From Cystobasidium ongulense (lineage: Eukaryota; Basidiomycota; Cystobasidiomycetes; Cystobasidiales; Cystobasidiaceae), in assembly GCA_022835595.1 (NCBI GenBank), contig BQUP01000008.1:558001-622000 (forward strand): a stretch of DNA of 64,000 nt, in the 5' to 3' direction. How positions within the stretch are numbered: position 1 is the stretch's first letter; each line of letters opens with the position of its first letter. Positions 10,472-21,633 of this stretch are shown in pieces. The translations under genes and the position numbers were made by a program. The notes beneath the pieces are model-generated. The model was given only the letters and a program-made list of their open reading frames with translations. It searched no databases and was not told where the DNA came from.

Positions 10472-12241
10472 ATGTCCGACCCAGTCCTTATTCTGCCCAC
10501 GACCTCCAACTCCAGCCATGCAGCATCTAGCCTTCTCGTCCAGGCCTATGTCGCTCCGCATGTCCCAGGCCTTCAGGTCGAGCAGGGCAGCGAGGTGAGG
10601 AGCTCGCTCGTCGTCTGTTGTCGGCACAAAGCAGCTGTATCGGCTCATAGACTAGTAACATGCACTGACATGCATTACCTTACCCTATGGAATAGCTTAG
10701 CTTGAAAACATCATCCGCTAATGCAGCTCAGGGCGCGGGCTTCCTACCAATTTTCAAGACGCTGTTGCAGGAAGCAGGCCAGGTCGATGTGGCCTTTGGA
10801 GCGCAGAAAGAAGATTCAGAAGAGAGGAAGAGCATTGAAAAGTGGATTGAAGCCTCTACTAGCGGTCAAGAGGTGCCCATTAAGGAGCTTGATGAGCAGC
10901 TGAAGAACAAAACCTACATTGCGGGTAACAAGTTGACGGCAGCAGACGTCGCTGTCTTTGGTGCCTTGAATACCTACATTGTAGGTGAAGAGTCCGTATG
11001 TGACTTGAATTCGCCATACTGATGAGCTCTTCACAGGCCCAAGCATCTCATGATGACCGCCTTTCACACGCCAACGTAACACGCCACTTTGACCTCCTCC
11101 AACACACACCTTTCGTCTCGTCCGCAGCGAGCAAAGTTTCACCCAACCTTGTCTCTCACGAAGCTATCTCAATCGATCTAGATAATGTCCCTCTTGTAGA
11201 GCGAAAGTACGAGTCATCCAAGAAAGACAAGAAGGAAAAAGCTGCGGCTACAGCAGGAGCTGAAGCGGCTCAAGAAGGCCAAGCGCCAACCAAAGAGAAG
11301 AAGAAGAAAGGTGATGCAGCACCAGCTCAATCTGCTGCTCCCGCTGAAGCAGTGATTGCTGCTGTAGCGGCCGGAGAGGGCGCTGCACCAGGCGATCAGC
11401 CAGCTCAAGGAAAGAAGGAGAAGAAGGCGAAAAAGGAAGGTGCTGAGGGTGTAGAAGGTGGAAAGCCAAAGAAAGAGAAGGGCGGCGGTGGCGGTGGGAA
11501 AGCTCCCGCTGAGGCTGAGCCTATTACACCTGGTCTCATTGATATGCGTGTTGGAAGAATCGTCGAAGGTGAGGACTGCTTCCAGTGAGTACCTAGGGCA
11601 ATCAAACTGATGTGTAATATCATACCACTTGCAGTGAAGAAGCATCCAGACGCCGACTCTTTGTACGTCGAGCAAATCGATGTTGGCGAGGCTGAGCCAC
11701 GCACCGTCGTCTCTGGCCTTGTCAACTACATCGTGAGCATCGAACCTCTTCACTGGCTCTTTTGCAGTCATCGCTAATACTAGTCATCGAAAAGCCTATC
11801 GAGGAAATGCAGGGCAAGATGCTGGTCGCTGTTTGCAATTTGAAGCCGGCGAGCATGAGAGGAATCAAGTCTTTTGCAATGGTCTTGGCTGTAGGTTCCC
11901 CTTATGACAGCGGCGAAACTGCACGCCGTACTGACGTGTGTGATTTTCAGGCCACTTCACCAGACGGCAAAGAAGGTATGGGCTCTGTTGAGCTAGTTGC
12001 GCCACCAGAGGGCAGTGTACCAGGCGACCGCGTCTACTTTGATGGATTCGAATCAGTGAAACCACTCGAGCAACTTCCACCAAAGAAGAAGATCTTTGAA
12101 ACTATTCAACCTGGTTTCACTACTTTGGAAACTAGAGAAGCGGCTTGGATAGACTCGACAGATAAGTCAAAGATCGCTAAGATTAGAACTGAAAAAGGTG
12201 TGTGCAAAGCACCTAATTTCGTTGGTGCTTCGTTGTCATAG
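10472..12241 (+). CDS. ARC1: ARC1/AIMP1-like tRNA-binding aminoacyl-tRNA synthetase cofactor
   Basis: The N-terminal half is a GST-C-like fold ([39 protein letters not shown]) as in Arc1p and its synthetase partners. A long Lys/Ala-rich linker ([28 protein letters not shown]) comes next. The C-terminal OB-fold tRNA-binding domain of the EMAP-II/Trbp111 type has [59 protein letters not shown] and [12 protein letters not shown]. Stop 12239-12241. The order matches yeast Arc1p, which binds MetRS and GluRS, delivers tRNA and keeps the complex cytosolic. Introns include about 10593-10695, 10985-11036, 11586-11634 and 11893-11950. Start 10472 gives the expected [11 protein letters not shown] beginning. 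Confidence 0.9.
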
Positions 12242-12464
12242 ATGAAGAATTGTCAACGATAGTAGTTGATTCCGATTGATGCACAATTTGGTTCTCGCAT
12301 TTACTGGGATACCAGATTCTGCGGCTGGAAAGCTGCTTGACTATCGACAATTTAGCTGATTTTAAGCAGGGCTCGCGAGACAGAGAGAGTCAAAGCGCTG
12401 TTCCGCTGACAGGTTGTATGCCGCTCAACCGTCGAAGCTCGGCGGAATGTCAAGTGAACCGTAA

Positions 12465-12488
12465 CGTTGTTTGGCAATCGAGATGCAT
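12465..12488 (+). repeat. Upstream copy of duplicated promoter-proximal segment
   Basis: A 24-base stretch here recurs without mismatch at 13660-13683, offset 1195 bp. It begins CGTTGTTTGGCAATCGAGAT. It marks the left edge of the visible tandem duplication that includes the orphan gene pair. Confidence 0.8.
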
Positions 12489-12659
12489 GCTTTGCTCTGG
12501 CAACTCATTCATCAATCACTAGCACAGCAAGCGACAGCTGGACATCATCAAGATCTCAATCGCCTCTGATCTATCTCGCACTGTACACATTTACCGCGTC
12601 ACAGCTCCGCTCTCGAACTCGTCAGCTGAAAGCTTCAAGCCCATAGTCTGGCGCCGAGC

Positions 12660-13300
12660 ATTGGAGCGAAGTATGCTTGAAGCAATGGTTATGAGGCGGC
12701 GTGCATGCGTCATCGCGGTGGTTCTCCATCAGAGGAACATGTTGCTAGCAATACTATATGGCAGCCTAGAAGATCATTCCGAAGACTCGGAAGCCGAATC
12801 AGAAGATCTAGAGCGAGATCTGAAAGATCCTGAATTGTTGCAATACTGCAAAACCAGTGCTTATGAGCTTACGAAAGTTATAGATCAGCTTTTTCGCACT
12901 GCAAACGAATACTCCAGAGATTTACGACAAAAGATGAGGAGATAGCTAGAATCAACTGCGCAGGGGTCGGAGCAACGCGGGCAGAAGCTATGTGCAGCGT
13001 AGAGTCTCTAAATCACGACTCGTCAAATTCAGTGGAAGATGAAACGAGTACTGCCCTCGAGTCACTATACGAGGACTGCAATGTCGGAGATAAGGCTATA
13101 CAGTGGCTTCGGCAAATGCGGGAGACGAAAGTGCTCGTTCGGGATGCAGATTCGATACCTTAGACAAGCCGATGCCTACCGACGGCTTACAAGATTCAAA
13201 TACGGAACGCTTAAGCGGGCTGAGCACTAAGAGCAAAAGATCGCTCCATGAATCGCTCGATGTCTGCAACGACGGTATGTACCGAATTTGAACCGGCGAC
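12660..13300 (+). pseudogene. Decayed tandem copy of the orphan coiled-coil gene
   Basis: The open frame at 12661-12945 encodes GSLEDHSEDSEAESEDLERD, DPELLQYCKTSAYELTKV and ends shortly after ANEYSRDLRQ. These align with RLEDDFEELEEQFKERELRD and DAELIQYWKFRAEAFELTKE of the intact copy at 13896-14498. Beyond the stop the nucleotide match continues in another frame (GAGATAGCTAGAATCAACTG here against GAGATGGCTAGGGTCAACTG there). It picks up again near 13230, where AAAAGATCGCTCCATGAATC matches the SLDESN region of the intact copy. The reading frame is thus broken by at least one shift and a stop. Either this is a pseudogene or the 5' fragment is still expressed as a short protein. The upstream repeat shows that the promoter region was duplicated too. 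Confidence 0.65.
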
Positions 13301-13659
13301 ACCTACTAGAGCTATCGAGATATTGAAAAGGTAGATTCAGTCACACCATTCAGCAAATGTATAATCACAGCCCATGAGCTATCATCGTCCCCCCCAAACA
13401 TTCTGAGCTGCGGCTGCGTCTGTGATCTCTTCTGCCGCTTGTATGCATACAGTATCATATCACGAGCAAATGTCATTCATTATGTTCTATACCTGGGCCT
13501 CAATTTTGCGATCATCGAACTTGGGCTGGAATGCCGCTTGTCCTTTGCCAACGTCAGTCGACTATATACTCGACTCACTGCGACCTACCATCTTCCATAC
13601 TTGACTGGCCTGACGACGGACAGAAAGAAATCACGTGATTTCGCTCCGCGTGCTCTACG

Positions 13660-13683
13660 CGTTGTTTGGCAATCGAGATGCAT
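13660..13683 (+). repeat. Downstream copy of duplicated promoter-proximal segment
   Basis: Perfect 24-base copy of 12465-12488, lying about 240 bp upstream of the intact orphan gene. It helps to date and delimit the tandem duplication. Confidence 0.8.
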
Positions 13684-13895
13684 TGCTCCAAGCGAATTCA
13701 CCTTTCCAGTCAGAACTATCCAAGGCACCGCTCGACCATAATTGACAGGCCGCATAGCTTCCTGCTTCGCTTCTGACAGAACGTGGCCTGCGGATCACAG
13801 AACTGAAAGTCGGAAATGTCATTAGAATTAGGTGAGAGCTTTTCACAACTTGTCGTATAGTGTTAAGGAAGTCTGCTGAAAACCAAGTAGCGCCT

Positions 13896-14498
13896 ATGCT
13901 CCTTCTCGCAGGGTGCCTTCAACAGCAGAGTATGTCGTCGAGAATTGTACTCGATCTCGTCAAAGACCTGCATGAACAGAACATATCGTTGGGGAGACAA
14001 ATTGACAGGCTAGAAGACGACTTCGAGGAATTAGAAGAGCAATTTAAAGAACGAGAACTCAGAGATGCTGAATTGATACAATACTGGAAATTTAGAGCGG
14101 AAGCCTTTGAGCTTACCAAGGAAGTAGGATGGGAAGTCGCAATGGCAGCTTCAGGAAACATTGATAAAGCCCAGGAGATGGCTAGGGTCAACTGCGTGCG
14201 AACCGAAGCACTGCGATTGGAAGCATCGCGTATCGCGCTAGATGGCACACAAAGCTCAATAAGCAAACAAGTTACGGAGATGGAACGGGTCAAATCGGCT
14301 GCTTTGAGGTCTAAAATCAATAGTATGGTCAAACCGGTACCTTCTGATAGCACATCGAATTCAAATATGGAAGGCACAAACGACACCACCACTAAGGGCA
14401 AGAGATCGCTCGACGAGTCCAACGACGACATGTTATCCGTTCGTTCCGAGCTCGAATCGGCGAGAGCTACGAGAGCTGGCAAGAAATCGAGAAGGTAG
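13896..14498 (+). CDS. Orphan small nuclear-looking coiled-coil protein (intact tandem copy)
   Basis: Single open frame of about 200 codons ending at 14496-14498. The N-terminal third is a likely coiled coil (LHEQNISLGRQIDRLEDDFE, LEEQFKERELRDAEL). The middle is helical (EVGWEVAMAASGNIDKAQEM, RVNCVRTEALRLEASRI). The C-terminus is Ser/Asn-rich with two basic clusters, KGKRSLDE and the final RAGKKSRR, which look like nuclear localisation signals. I recognise no domain. ATG 13896 and ATG 13932 are both possible starts; a CTCGCAG|G just before the second could be an intron acceptor. A decayed copy lies 1.2 kb upstream in the same orientation. Confidence 0.6.
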   Translation: MLLLAGCLQQQSMSSRIVLDLVKDLHEQNISLGRQIDRLEDDFEELEEQFKERELRDAELIQYWKFRAEAFELTKEVGWEVAMAASGNIDKAQEMARVNCVRTEALRLEASRIALDGTQSSISKQVTEMERVKSAALRSKINSMVKPVPSDSTSNSNMEGTNDTTTKGKRSLDESNDDMLSVRSELESARATRAGKKSRR

Positions 14499-16159
14499 AT
14501 TTTGATAGACCATTCATCAAGTGGAACCTCGAAACCGACGAAGACCCTCAGCGTCTGTTTCACTGGACATGCTTAGCTGCTATATGTATCTTGAGTGCTT
14601 GAGGGTCTTCTGCCATTCATCTGTACCAGTCTCATCCCACTTAATTGTTCTCTGTAAATTACCCTATCTGGGCTTTGTTGATCAGTACGGCAGTCCGATC
14701 CAAAAACAAAGGTTTACCGTATATGTACCGTAACTAACTTATGGCTTGAACGAGACTGACTAACAGCGAGGACCAATGATCTCCGGCAGCTCGAGAGTAT
14801 GGAGCCAATCACTTGCTGATGGTTGTGCGGTCGGACAGAAGTCCGGATTATCAAAGACTCCGACTTCTCTCTCTACCGGTAAGTTATTCCTGAAATTCAG
14901 TTTGAGTTAGTTTCCAGCCCGGATAGCTTGCAAGACGAGGGCTCCGAAGGTCAAACATTCAACGCTACCCGTGTTTTCCTGCACAATTCTTGGTATCACA
15001 CCAGATTCCAGAAGCTGCGCATTGTACGGCACCGTAAATCCAGAACATCCTGAGAAGTGCAGGCAATTTGAGGAGAGAAGCTCAGCTGGCCTGATGCGCG
15101 CATGCATAACTTAGGTTTCGCTGCTCCGGCCTCCCTTGATGCAAGCTGACTTGAGCAGGCGTAATTCCTTTCCTCCAGCATTCCTCGGCATGACGCGGAA
15201 CACGGGCGGCCTGACCGGATCCACCAAATTGAACGCTGGAAAGGGATCCAGAACCCACGCGACACGGGCTGTTGTTGAGAAAATGCGAGAAATGCCAGAT
15301 AATTGTGCTTTGTCAGCGAAGATAGGAGCAATAAATGATGAAATGAAATGATTGATAGGGGAAGGGTGGAAGTTGAAAAAAATACTCGGCAATTCAGCTG
15401 GAAAGAGAGCGAAATGATGCAAGATAAACACGATGATGCGCCAAGATGAGGGAAAGATGGACAGCGATGCATAGCTTCTATGCCCATGACACGTCGATGA
15501 TGCAGCCCTTCCCTCCTTTTGCTTTTCAAGAGTGTTCCTTGTTATGCAGAGCTGCGGCACGTGACGCGGTAGTTGGAGTTGTATGCCTCTTGAAAAGCAG
15601 GCGTTTCTCTCTCCTTGCAACGGTCTGTTCTCGCCTTCAGGGTCTGTTTAATTCGTTCTATCGTGCGTTTATTGTTCTGGTTCCCGTCCTGGAATCCCGC
15701 TCCTCCGACCTCTGGCTCCCACGCACCAAAGAGGCACGCAACTTCGTTTCGAAATTACAGTTGAGCCGGAGCGTTGACAGCATCCGTCGTGGAGCGTGAG
15801 GGAAGCAATTTCATTCAGCTTTGAATGAATGAATTAGAAGAGAGAAGTTATCATTGTCTATACACATTCAATCAAACTCGTCCATCAATATAACAACGCC
15901 TTGTTGGCCCAAGATCTCAGCGTCGCCTCCAGCCACAGCCAAATAACAGTTCGATATCCTACAAGGCCTTGATCCGCGCCATTCACCACCATTCGAGAGC
16001 CCAATTCAACAATACACACTGCAGCGCACCATTGTCCCATCTCGATGACCACTCAACAATAGCACCGTCCCATCGTAGCTGGCAGCCCTCTCTCTTGTTT
16101 GCAATCCACCGCTCCACAACGCGACTAGTATTCGCAACAAAGGCAACAAGCAAGCAAGG
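14499..16159. other. Long intergenic region upstream of CDC25
   Basis: This 1.6 kb holds the CDC25 5' leader (AC-rich, about 15840-16159) and an uncertain minus-strand open frame (about 15111-15330). That frame includes ISRIFSTTARVAWVLD and FRVMPRNAGGKELRLLK, which could be a mitochondrial presequence followed by a small protein. I could not join it to other exons or match it to a family, so it is not called as a gene. Confidence 0.35.
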
Positions 16160-19100
16160 ATGGCCTTCTTCTCGTCCTCGCCGCCGAGCGCACCACCACA
16201 AGCATGGCACCCTGCAAACGTCTTTGGTGACGAGCTGGTCTCCCAGCACCATCTCCCCTCGTCGCCGTTTGGTCAATCATCCACCTGTCTAAAGCCACCT
16301 CGCGCAGGCGGGCTCTTTGGAGGGCAACAGCCGCGCAGGACGACGAGCAGCGGCAGTGAAGCCAGTCAAGGCAGTCATCCAGCTGCTACTGCTGGCCAGC
16401 TATCGCCCTCGTTCGACCAGACCTTCCAGTCCAGCATGTATGTGTTCTCTCTTCGCTCGCTTGCTTCTCCCGCTGAAACCGCTTCCCTTTTGTCCTTGCC
16501 CGTCGATTCTGCAGGAACATCTCGGCGACAGACATGCATTCTGGGATAGAGACGCTCGAGCACCACTCTCCACCCCACAGTCAATCCCACTACATCCAGC
16601 CAACGTACGGCCACTCTCCATGCGCAATGGAAATCTCGCCGCTTCCATCTCAGCCAGCTCAAGCCTATCTCTCACACGACCAGCCTGCAGCTTTATTCCA
16701 TCCCCGCGTTCTGTCGCCCACGCTGGCCAACCACCAGCGCACATCCACTTCAGACAGCAGCTCCAATGCATCCTCTCGCTCAGGCAGATCATCTCCCCGT
16801 GCCCAGACGACTACCACCACTCACAAACCCTTCGATCAATCCTTCTTCTCCAAGCTCGCAAGCCATGGTTCAGACGCCACTCTAAATTCTTCTTCCATTT
16901 CTAGGTCCAGGACCCGTTCTGCCGATGTTCCCTTGTCAAACAAAGATACGAATGCTTCATCTACTACTTCATCCTTCTCTCTCGAAAAAGCACCTCAACC
17001 CAATCTCAAGAAACCCTATGGTCTGCTAAGGACAACATCAGCTCGGCCCTCTTTACTTAGCTCGCAATCCTCATCTGCCACCATCAACAATCCCAATGAT
17101 TCGAAAAATCCTTTCCAAGTGTCACCTCGACCTACTGCCTTCTTGGAAAGGGCACAGTCTGATTCCACCCTCTCATTTGGTGGGACATTCCCAAAGACGA
17201 CTCGAGAAGGAAGGAAATTTAGTAATCTAGGGAGGGAAGTCAGCACCACTAGACCTTCTCTGGTAGCCTATGGATCATCTACAAGTCAAGGACGCAAAAT
17301 AAGCGGCAGGTGAGTACTCGCTTTTATCACCAATTGTGATGAAACATCTTGTTTCATCGGAATAGCCTGCTAATGTACATGCCTTCCTATCTAGTGGACG
17401 AGTACGCAGTGCACTACCCAAAGAATGGCAACAAGGAGGAGAATTCAAGCCTCCCCTACTCCACCATGCTCATTCTGCTCCTCTCGTCAAACCTGCCGAT
17501 TGGGCTACTTTGGAGGCACATAAAGCCAACGTCAGTAAAATGCACCCTTCTAACAACACATTTGCATCTTCCTATATCTCATCGAGTTATTCATCTTCTC
17601 ACACACAGTCGGATTCTCTTGTTCCTACCCGCAAATCACTGGCCTTTGAGAAGACTTCGTCGAAATTGGCTCAAATGCATTCGAACCTAAGCAGTCCATC
17701 TGGAATGGATGTTGACACTTCATCGCCTCATCATTCTCAAGGTCAAATGATGACAGGCTCTCCAGGTCTCGGCGATCTGTTTGCAGCAGATGGAGGATTA
17801 GAATGTTCGCCCTCTTCCTCGTCCTCATCACCTCCTCCAGACCTACCAAGCCAAATCACAAATCGTAAAAGAGGAATTCAAGATGCAGATTCTAGCTTCA
17901 ACTCTCAGCTTTCTTCATCTCCTGTTCCTTGTGCTTCCTCTGGTAGTATTCTCCCTTCTGCCACTTTGGGAGTTTCCAATACTGGGTCAATTGGAAAAGG
18001 ACACCCACCTAGGCTTTTACATAGAGCTACGTCAGCACTGTCTCTTGGCGCAGCTTCCAGAAGACGCGGATCTGGCAATTTTCAAAGCAACAGTACTGGA
18101 AGTGCCTCCACTTCCTCAAGCTTCTTGGCTACGTTGGCAGCGGCTGCACATGACAATGATGAATTCCATTCAGCATCCTCTGATAGTTCGGTACGCCCTT
18201 CATACCAGCAAAGACACACGCTTGCTTTATCGGGTTCCACACTGCTATCGAGGGAGAACTCGGGCTCTTCAAGACATAGGAAAATGTCTAGAGGTACAGA
18301 CGGGAAACCACACTTGTTGAAATCGGGCAGAAGATCATATTCAATGTGTGATTCGGAATTCTATGCTTCCCCTCCACTGAATGAAGAAGAAGGCTCTAGT
18401 CAAATAGATTATTTCGGTCATCAAATCACACAACAACAGCAAGCTGCCAATTTGCATCATCAGCACGAAGAAGAATCAATTGAAGAAATACTTCATGAAG
18501 ATGTTCTTTCTCCTCCTAGGAAGAATCTCGCTCCCCTCAATAGCTACCAACCTAGTCCTGAAGCTAGTTTCACTTGTGGCTTTGGACACAAAGAAGCTCG
18601 AGGGAAAATTCTACCTTGCTTCCCTGTCAAAGAGGATGGTCTTATGCGCATCACTGCAGATACGCTCAATGAACTTCTAGCCGGCGCTTTTGATGACCAT
18701 ATCGAACAGTATGTCATCATCGACTGCAGATTCGAATACGAATATCAAGGCGGTCATGTCGAAGGCGCTATCAACCTCGGAACCGAGAAGAGCGTCGAGA
18801 AATTCCTACTTGAAGCTGGTGAAGACGGAAATCATCTCTACGAGAGCACAGAAGAGATGCCAGCTCCTTCGAAGAGCGGTGAGATTGATCATACAGGAAA
18901 TACCAAGAAAACTATCTTGGTGTTCCACTGTGAATTTTCAGCTAAAAGAGCACCTACTTTGGCTAAATATTTGAGAAGTAGAGATAGAGCTTTGAATCAT
19001 GCTGCTTATCCTTCTGTTCATTTCCCGGAGTTATACATTCTTCAAGGTGGTTATGCAGAATGTTGGAAGAAATATCCTGATAGATGCGAACCTAGAGGCT

Positions 19101-19768
19101 ACACTCCTATGGATGATCCTAGACATTTAGCTGCGAGGGCCAATGACTTGGGTGAGATGAGAAGAAAGAGAATGGGCGTTAGAGCTAAATCTTACACTTT
19201 TGGTGAAGGAATGTTTGCGAATAAACATCAGCAACAAGCTCCTCCCAAACACCTATCTGGAATCAATTTCAAACCTACTTCATCGTCTAGGCTTGCGTCC
19301 TCCTCTTTCACTGCCTCTTCGGTAGCAGCTTCTACGAGCACTACATCTTCCTCCAATGGGACAATCGGCAAGATTAGAAGCTCTTTCAATGCAAACCTCT
19401 TCAATGTACTTAATACCAAACTCAGCATTCACGAAGAAGAACACGACGATGAAGAGCATGGTGCTAGCTCGTCTGCTGAAATTGAAGGTGACCATAGCTT
19501 CTCCAACACTCGACATGGCAACAATGACCTCGTTGTCGGCGACGATAATAGTAGTCCATGTGGACCTATGCTAGGCGCTGGTACCAGCATAGCCCTAGGT
19601 AGTATGTCACTCGGTGATAGTCCTTGTCAAGGTTCAAAACCTTCGAAATTGGCCAGACCAGGCATGATGCCTCTTCAACCTTCTTCAACCGCAAGAGGTC
19701 TCTTCAAACCTAGAGGTATGCAGAGAGCCTCTACCACTATTGGAAGTAACTTCTTAGGAGGACGATGA
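16160..19768 (+). CDS. CDC25: M-phase inducer phosphatase CDC25
   Basis: Three exons: 16160 to about 16437, about 16515-17310, and about 17395-19768. The first two and the start of the third encode about 800 residues of Ser/Thr/Pro-rich disordered regulatory sequence with many SP and TP sites, usual for this family. The rhodanese-fold catalytic domain sits near the C-terminus: LPCFPVKEDGLMRITADTLN, YVIIDCRFEYEYQGGHVEGA, VFHCEFSAKRAPTLAKYLRS, YILQGGYAECWKKYPDRCEP. The CX5R loop is CEFSAKR, with the nucleophile cysteine codon at 18929-18931. After the domain come GYTPMDDPRHL and a long acidic/Ser tail. CDC25 removes inhibitory phosphates from the mitotic CDK. At about 1130 aa it is larger than yeast Mih1, mainly through its disordered regions. 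Confidence 0.95.
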
Positions 19769-20594
19769 TCGTCTGTCTCGTTATCTATCAAGTTGGAATC
19801 TCCCCTTTTATGCAATCAGCGTTAATCGTCGGGTACTTCTGTTCCGAAGCTTTACGAACCAAATCACTACACAATTCACCATAAACGAACGAACGAACGA
19901 CTCGACACGATCTTGAAAGAATGAAACCCCAAAAAATGTATATTCTTTATGACACACGCTTGTGTATGTACATCACATACCTCACGATTCTATGGGCGCT
20001 TTCGACCCAAAACCTTGCTGGATCTTAGTAGTGTCACTGGCTTTCTTATCGAAGGGATTCTACAGTTCCAAGAACAAAAGCTGTTTTGCGACAGCTTGGC
20101 CATATCCAAACACCCCTTCTGAACCCTCTTGCACGACACAAACGTCTGCTAGGGTATACTTCTTGTAAACGCCGCATCTTTTGTGTCGTCCCTGTTACAT
20201 ATATTCCTTCCATCTTACCATTTTTTCAATCTCCTGTCCTTTTTACTTCTCTTTACGTTTTACGAACGAATATCAATTACGAATTACTCCCTTAGCACGC
20301 ATTAGGCACTATTCACGATTAGTCTATGCCCTCACGATATTCGTTCCAGTTCCAATTACACCTTTTTTTATGTTATGTTAGCTTTCCGCATTGTCAATGT
20401 CGTATCGATGAAACTTGAAATGAAGCATGAACATGTTCTATTTGATACTCTTGAGTTTTGACTCTAGGCTTTGCTTGGTTTACTTCTCGGTCTCGTGGTG
20501 TCCGAGTGGTGGCCGATCACTTTGGCTGGCGACGGCCAGTTGACACTGCACCTTGCGAGCACTCCATCGACACCTCTACCTCGCTTCCCCAAAC
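19769..20594. other. AT-rich 3' region of CDC25 and promoter of NDUFA2
   Basis: A pyrimidine- and AT-rich stretch with a short GAAC tandem run at about 19883-19903. No coding frame is convincing. It probably holds the CDC25 3' UTR and the promoter of the downstream complex I gene. Confidence 0.4.
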
Positions 20595-21072
20595 ATGTCT
20601 GGACCATTACACAAGGCATTACCGCCGACGCTCAAAGAGCTCCGCATTCTCTGCTGCCAGCAGTCGCAACCATCCGCTGGTGCGAGGTGAGTTGGAAATC
20701 ACTGCCTCCGGGCTCTAGCAGCTAGCCTCGAGAACATGGGCGAAAGGAAGCGCCGCAATGCTGATCTGTTGTCTCTATCTTATGACACCGACTGCCCTTG
20801 CAGAGCATTCGTCGAGAAGTCGTACCTCGGCATCAAGGCAAAGAACCCCGACCTACCTATCCTAATCCGAGAAGCGCTGGGTACACCACCACGAGCTTTC
20901 GCACGATTTGGTGAGTGCATAGTCCACATCAGTGTCTTCAACGCTCGCATGTTAACAGACAGCCAACGGCGACTCGTATTCTACTGTAGAAAAAGGAATG
21001 GAGAAGCAAGTCTCGCTTGATGGAGCTTCCGATGCAACAGAAGTCGAGAAGAGGATAGCAGGCATGCTTTGA
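20595..21072 (+). CDS. NDUFA2: NADH:ubiquinone oxidoreductase B8-type subunit (NDUFA2)
   Basis: Three exons give MSGPLHKALPPTLKELRIL, CCQQSQPSAGAR, AFVEKSYLGIKAKNPDLPIL, IREALGTPPRAFARF, then ANGDSYSTVEKGMEKQVSLD and TEVEKRIAGML, stop 21070-21072. This is the thioredoxin-fold B8 / 10.5-kDa accessory subunit of mitochondrial complex I. The N-terminal LKELRILCCQ and the KNPDLPILIRE block are diagnostic. The second cysteine that forms the disulfide in mammalian NDUFA2 is absent. Introns lie at about 20693-20802 and 20910-20960. For the second intron I chose the later of two tandem acceptors (ACAG/ACAG), because it restores the family C-terminus. Confidence 0.92.
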
Positions 21073-21633
21073 GCTCAGTGGAATGGATTCAGTCACATGT
21101 ATAATAATGGCCTATGCACTCTTTGGCCTTCGCAACGGCATACATAGCAAGTCGACGGCAACAGGACTTTCAGCTTTCGAACCAATCTCTGCGAAGCTAT
21201 CTGCCCATAACGAATGCCCTCATGTCTGAGCTTGTATGATCTGCACCCGACAAGACGGAGCTTAGGCACAGGTGCAAGACGGCCTCTGCAGCTGCGTTGA
21301 CGTTCCGTGGTCAATTACCTATGATGGTGCATGCGGCGCGCCCGTGGATGCTGAAGCATAAGCACGGTGGCGCGGACAAGCACTGAATGCAGTTTGCTGG
21401 TGAAGCAGCCAGCCTTGAATCGCAGAGATGGCTTACGAGTCATGCAGCGATAGCCCATTCACGTTTTAGAAGTCGCGGAGCCCATGTCTTGTATTCCTCT
21501 GAAATATGGTGATCGAGGTCGAGAACGAGAACATCCACCTTGGAGCAATTGATGGGTGCTTGCTATCTTGCACCCTTCTCACCTTGCACGACGTCTATGC
21601 CTATGGTGTCTACCACACTCTCATGACTATACG
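21073..21633. other. Intergenic region, no gene seen
   Basis: Mixed-composition spacer between NDUFA2 and the following plus-strand gene. Short open frames run into the next gene from the 5' side, but the coding character starts only around the ATG at 21634. Confidence 0.4.

Noticed and set aside
12465-14498. The repeated region considered as a transposon with terminal repeats
   Set aside because: The repeats are direct and extend into homologous coding sequence on both sides, with no inverted ends, target-site duplication or transposase; a tandem gene duplication explains it better.
15111-15620. Minus-strand frame with ISRIFSTTARVAWVLD, a possible mitochondrial presequence
   Set aside because: No splice sites link it to further coding sequence and no protein family is recognisable. 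It lies in the long CDC25 upstream region and may be chance.
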